Shown here: one piece after another, positions 7,592 to 9,630 of the stretch | How positions within the stretch are numbered: the stretch's first letter is position 1 | How the letters are laid out: every line of letters starts with the position of its first letter | Made by a program: the position numbers and the translations under genes | Notes under the pieces: generated by a model | The model's database searches: none | What the model was told of the DNA's origin: nothing | The model's input: the letters and a program-made list of their open reading frames with translations, nothing else | Origin: Thermoplasmata archaeon | GTDB lineage: Archaea; Thermoplasmatota; Thermoplasmata; JAGHBH01 | Length of the DNA: 9,630 nt | Reading direction: 5' to 3' | Assembly (NCBI GenBank): GCA_021161085.1 | Contig: JAGHBH010000120.1 | Span: forward strand, 1 to 9,630

Positions 7592-7635
7592 AGTCTCACC
7601 CGGTCATGTTGAATAGTCCTCTTCTGGGGTGTCAT
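7588..7635 (-). CDS. Possible 15-codon bridging ORF
   Basis: Encodes MTPQKRTIQHDRVRL. The ATG at 7635 directly follows the desulfurase TAA and has a full GGAGGA 3 bases ahead. Its TGA overlaps the ATG of the winged-helix gene (ATGA). It therefore spans the gap exactly. It could be a small protein, a coupling device that brings ribosomes to the next gene, or chance. There is no homology evidence. Confidence 0.3.
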   Translation of the reverse strand: MTPQKRTIQHDRVRL

Positions 7636-8925
7636 TTATCCTCCTGTCAGGCTTTCCAGCGCCTCCGCCAGGAGATCCACCTCTCTTTCCATGTTGTAGT
7701 ATCCCATGCTGGCCCTGGTGGTGCCCCCGTATCTATCGATGGTTCCCAGCCATCTGGCAAGGGGGAGGCAGCAGTGATGTCCGGAACGGGTCAGTATCCG
7801 CCATCCGTCGTCCAGGGCGTTGGAGACATCATGGCACAGCCATCCCTCGATGGTGAAGGTGACCACCCCCCCACGGTGTTCGGGATTTTCCGGTCCGTAT
7901 ATCTTCACCCCGGGGAGGTCCTTTATCCTTCCTATCAGCCGTTGGGCCAGATGTCTCTCCCTCTCGTCTATCCTATCCATGCCTATGTCCTTTGCCACAT
8001 ACTCGGCGGCCCTTCCGAGCCCTATCATCCCCGGGATGTTGGGTGTGCCGGCGTCGAATCTCCTGCCGACGGCATCCGTTCTCACGGTGTATCCTTCCAG
8101 GGTCACATCGGCCATCATGCCTCCCCCCACCTCCATGGGATCCATCCTCTCCCCCACCTCCTTCCTTATGTAGAGGCCGCCGGTCCCCTGGGGTCCGAGA
8201 GGTCCCTTGTGTCCGCTGAAACCGTAGAAATCGCATCCGATATCCTTCACGTCCACCGGGAGGTGGCCGGGGCCCTGGCTTCCGTCAATGAACACCATTA
8301 TGTCGGGATACGCCTCTTTCAGCGCCCGGGTTATCTCCCGGACGGGATGGATGCTCCCCAGAACGTTGGAGACATGCTGGAAAGCCACGAATCTCGTGTT
8401 GCCGTCCACCGCCTCCAGAAGATCGTCGGGAGAGAGAACCATATCATTGGAGGGCCGGACCACCCTATATTCCGCACCCACGTGATGGGCCAGCCTGAGC
8501 CAGGGCATGGTGTTGGAGTGATGTTCCAGCATGGTGCCCACGATATTTTTCTTCCCCCCAGATTTCCAGTCCACCAGCGGCTCGGACAGGGTGAAGGTGC
8601 CATCTTTCGTGGTGAGAAGCGGATGCTCAAGGGCGTATGCCACTATGTTGGAGGCGTGGGTCAGGTTCCTGGTGAACACGAATTCCCCCGGTTCGCATCC
8701 GAGGAGCAGCTTGGCGGCGTTCTCCCTCGCTCTCTCGAAGCGCTCGTGCGCCTCGTGTGCCACGCTGTACGCTCCCCGCTCCACGTTAGCCAGATATTCG
8801 TTGTAATAAGCGGACATCGCCTCCTGGACGGGCAGGGGGACGGGGGTTGTCGCACCGTTATCCAGATAGACATATTTTTCCAGGAAAGGAATATGTTCCC
8901 TCACCTGCTCCGGCGTCAATGGCAT
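7636..8925 (-). CDS. sufS: Cysteine desulfurase, SufS/CsdA type (class V aminotransferase fold)
   Basis: 429 residues, close to the usual SufS length of ~400-410. PLP enzyme that takes sulfur from L-cysteine as an enzyme-bound persulfide, yielding alanine, for Fe-S cluster or thiolation work in the cytoplasm. Visible marks in order: YLDNGATTPVP near the N-terminus, GEFVFTRNLTHASN, EHHSNTMPW (H135/H136 region stacking on PLP), VSNVLG (186-190), D214 and Q217 in FIDGSQGPGH, the Schiff-base lysine K240 in FSGHKGPLGPQG, and the active-site cysteine C385 in RSGHHCCLPL, the SufS-type RxGHHC. C386 next to it is unusual. ATG at 8925 lies 28 bases after a TATA-like box with no Shine-Dalgarno, so translation is probably leaderless. 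No SufBCD or scaffold gene is in the window. A selenocysteine lyase or an isopenicillin-epimerase-like relative is less likely given the RxGHHC motif. Confidence 0.9.
   Translation of the reverse strand: MPLTPEQVREHIPFLEKYVYLDNGATTPVPLPVQEAMSAYYNEYLANVERGAYSVAHEAHERFERARENAAKLLLGCEPGEFVFTRNLTHASNIVAYALEHPLLTTKDGTFTLSEPLVDWKSGGKKNIVGTMLEHHSNTMPWLRLAHHVGAEYRVVRPSNDMVLSPDDLLEAVDGNTRFVAFQHVSNVLGSIHPVREITRALKEAYPDIMVFIDGSQGPGHLPVDVKDIGCDFYGFSGHKGPLGPQGTGGLYIRKEVGERMDPMEVGGGMMADVTLEGYTVRTDAVGRRFDAGTPNIPGMIGLGRAAEYVAKDIGMDRIDERERHLAQRLIGRIKDLPGVKIYGPENPEHRGGVVTFTIEGWLCHDVSNALDDGWRILTRSGHHCCLPLARWLGTIDRYGGTTRASMGYYNMEREVDLLAEALESLTGG
7639..7644 (-). promoter_or_regulatory. Strong Shine-Dalgarno inside the desulfurase 3' end
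   Basis: GGAGGA on the minus strand, encoding the terminal Gly-Gly of the desulfurase. It is 47 bases from the winged-helix ATG, too far to serve it, but only 3 bases from the ATG of the 15-codon ORF. This is the main reason to take that ORF seriously. Confidence 0.45.
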
Positions 8926-8947
8926 GGTTGGGGGAAGGCTGGCGGGG

Positions 8948-8958
8948 TATTTATTTAT
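8948..8958 (-). promoter_or_regulatory. TATA box of the cysteine desulfurase gene
   Basis: ATAAATAAATA on the minus strand, an AT island in GC-rich surroundings, centred 28 bases before the ATG at 8925. Transcription would start within about two bases of the start codon. Confidence 0.6.
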
Positions 8959-8962
8959 GACG

Positions 8963-8986
8963 CCTACACCAGCACCTACATCAGCC
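8963..8986. repeat. 12-base tandem repeat just upstream of the desulfurase TATA box
   Basis: Plus-strand units CCTACACCAGCA (8963-8974) and CCTACATCAGCC (8975-8986) match at 10 of 12 positions. They begin 5 bases upstream of the TATA box, where archaeal BRE and activator sites lie. A regulator site is possible; the repeat is too short to exclude chance. Confidence 0.4.
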
Positions 8987-9007
8987 GCTGCCCCATGACA
9001 GGCACCC

Positions 9008-9592
9008 TCAGACCAGGATGGCGTGGCGCCTCCTCATGCTCTCCTCGGTTTCACCCTTCTCCACCATGAGAAAGGCTATCATGGCATCCAGGACGGTCAT
9101 GGCTCCCTCCTCGAAGAGGGTTCCCAGGGGGGTGAGGTCGTCGCTCTCCCCCGAGGGCGGGGGGAGGACCACCACCACGTTGCCCGTGGACGCCAGTTTG
9201 GAATCCGGAGTGGCGGTGACCACTATCACCTTCCCGCCGACCCTTCTCACTATGTTTCCCGTCTGGATGGCACTCATGGTCGCCCCTGTCTTGGAGACGA
9301 GAACGGCGACATCCCCCTCCTCCACTATGGGGGTTATGGTCTCGCCGACGAAGTATGCCTCCAGGCCCATCTGGACCAGCCTCATGGCGAAGGCTTTTCC
9401 CACCAGGCCGCTCCTGCCCACGCCATAGACGAATATTCTCCTGGAAGACAGGATGAGATCGCAGGCCTGTTTTATGGTCTCCCTGGACACCCTCTCCCCT
9501 ATCAGGCGTATCCCGTCGGCCAGCCTCTCCAGAGCGATGTTGAAAACCTCATCTCCGCCTTGCTCCCTCTCTTCTCTCCTCTCTTCTCCCAT
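9008..9592 (-). CDS. hxlB: 6-phospho-3-hexuloisomerase (PHI), SIS-domain sugar isomerase
   Basis: 194 residues, one SIS domain. PHI interconverts D-arabino-3-hexulose 6-phosphate and fructose 6-phosphate in the ribulose monophosphate pathway, which many archaea run in reverse to make ribulose 5-phosphate. Family marks: FVYGVGRSGLVGKAFAMRL (54-72), YFVGETITP (80-88), the phosphate-binding loop LVSKTGATMSAI (98-109), PLGTLFEEGAM (155-165; E161/E162 in the active-site region), and the C-terminal RRRHAILV with conserved H190. The loop reads SKTG where many PHIs have SGSG. The N-terminal 15 residues are unusually charged. GGAGG lies 7 bases before the ATG, so it is probably internal to an operon entering from the right. 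No hexulose-phosphate synthase is visible in the window; it may lie beyond the edge. There is no clear terminator before the desulfurase gene. Confidence 0.88.
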   Translation of the reverse strand: MGEERREEREQGGDEVFNIALERLADGIRLIGERVSRETIKQACDLILSSRRIFVYGVGRSGLVGKAFAMRLVQMGLEAYFVGETITPIVEEGDVAVLVSKTGATMSAIQTGNIVRRVGGKVIVVTATPDSKLASTGNVVVVLPPPSGESDDLTPLGTLFEEGAMTVLDAMIAFLMVEKGETEESMRRRHAILV

Positions 9593-9599
9593 CCTCTAT

Positions 9600-9604
9600 C
9601 CTCC
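9600..9604 (-). promoter_or_regulatory. Shine-Dalgarno for the hexuloisomerase gene
   Basis: GGAGG on the minus strand, 7 bases before the ATG at 9592. It supports this start and contrasts with the leaderless starts of the neighbours. The last 26 bases of the window hold no recognisable gene. Confidence 0.7.
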
Positions 9605-9630
9605 CTGGGTGACGGGGCTATTTTTTCCCC

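Noticed and set aside
7606..9069. Plus-strand open frame (487 codons)
   Set aside because: Antisense to the cysteine desulfurase, whose PLP lysine and catalytic Cys motifs are intact. No recognisable domain on this strand.
1..9630. tRNA, rRNA, insertion sequence or integration site
   Set aside because: No cloverleaf, rRNA signature, transposase or flanking inverted repeat was seen on either strand.

Overview
The window looks like a chromosomal segment of a GC-rich archaeon. The evidence is indirect but consistent. The three minus-strand transcription starts that can be read have a TATA-like box 22-28 bases before the start codon and no Shine-Dalgarno, which suggests leaderless mRNAs. Internal genes have GGAGG or GGTG sites instead. 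AGG and ATA codons are common, and the protein set is archaeal in style: a 6-phospho-3-hexuloisomerase, an FKBP with an insert in the flap, a CcdA-like membrane protein and long TPR proteins. A Thermoplasmatota-like euryarchaeote is my best guess, held loosely. There are no rRNAs, tRNAs, insertion sequences or CRISPR arrays, and the largest gap between genes is about 110 bases.

Layout. Positions 1-4072 (minus strand) hold two TPR genes joined by an ATGA stop/start overlap. The first-transcribed gene has a zinc-finger-like N-terminus, about 19 TPRs and a basic tail. The second has a restriction-endonuclease-like N-terminal domain with altered catalytic positions and about seven TPRs. It ends in a very acidic tail that runs off the left edge. 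A short divergent promoter region (about 4073-4183) separates this pair from two plus-strand genes. These encode a membrane-anchored extracytoplasmic protein joining a Big_5 Ig-like domain to an FKBP-type prolyl isomerase (4184-5506), and a six-helix CcdA/DsbD-like membrane protein (5567-6475).

Positions 6531-9592 are minus strand again. In transcription order they hold a 6-phospho-3-hexuloisomerase (9592-9008), a SufS-type cysteine desulfurase (8925-7636), a possible 15-codon bridging ORF, a small winged-helix protein (7591-7361), and a bacterial-PH-domain membrane protein with its own promoter (7301-6531).

How the genes may work together. The TPR pair is probably co-translated and may form one scaffold complex, with oppositely charged tails as one possible contact. 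The FKBP protein has Cys only in its flap insert and at its extreme C-terminus, and sits beside a CcdA-like electron carrier, so an extracytoplasmic thiol-redox and folding pair is plausible. The desulfurase and the winged-helix protein are probably one transcript, which makes the latter a candidate local regulator. These functional links are inference. The gene calls are read directly from the sequence.
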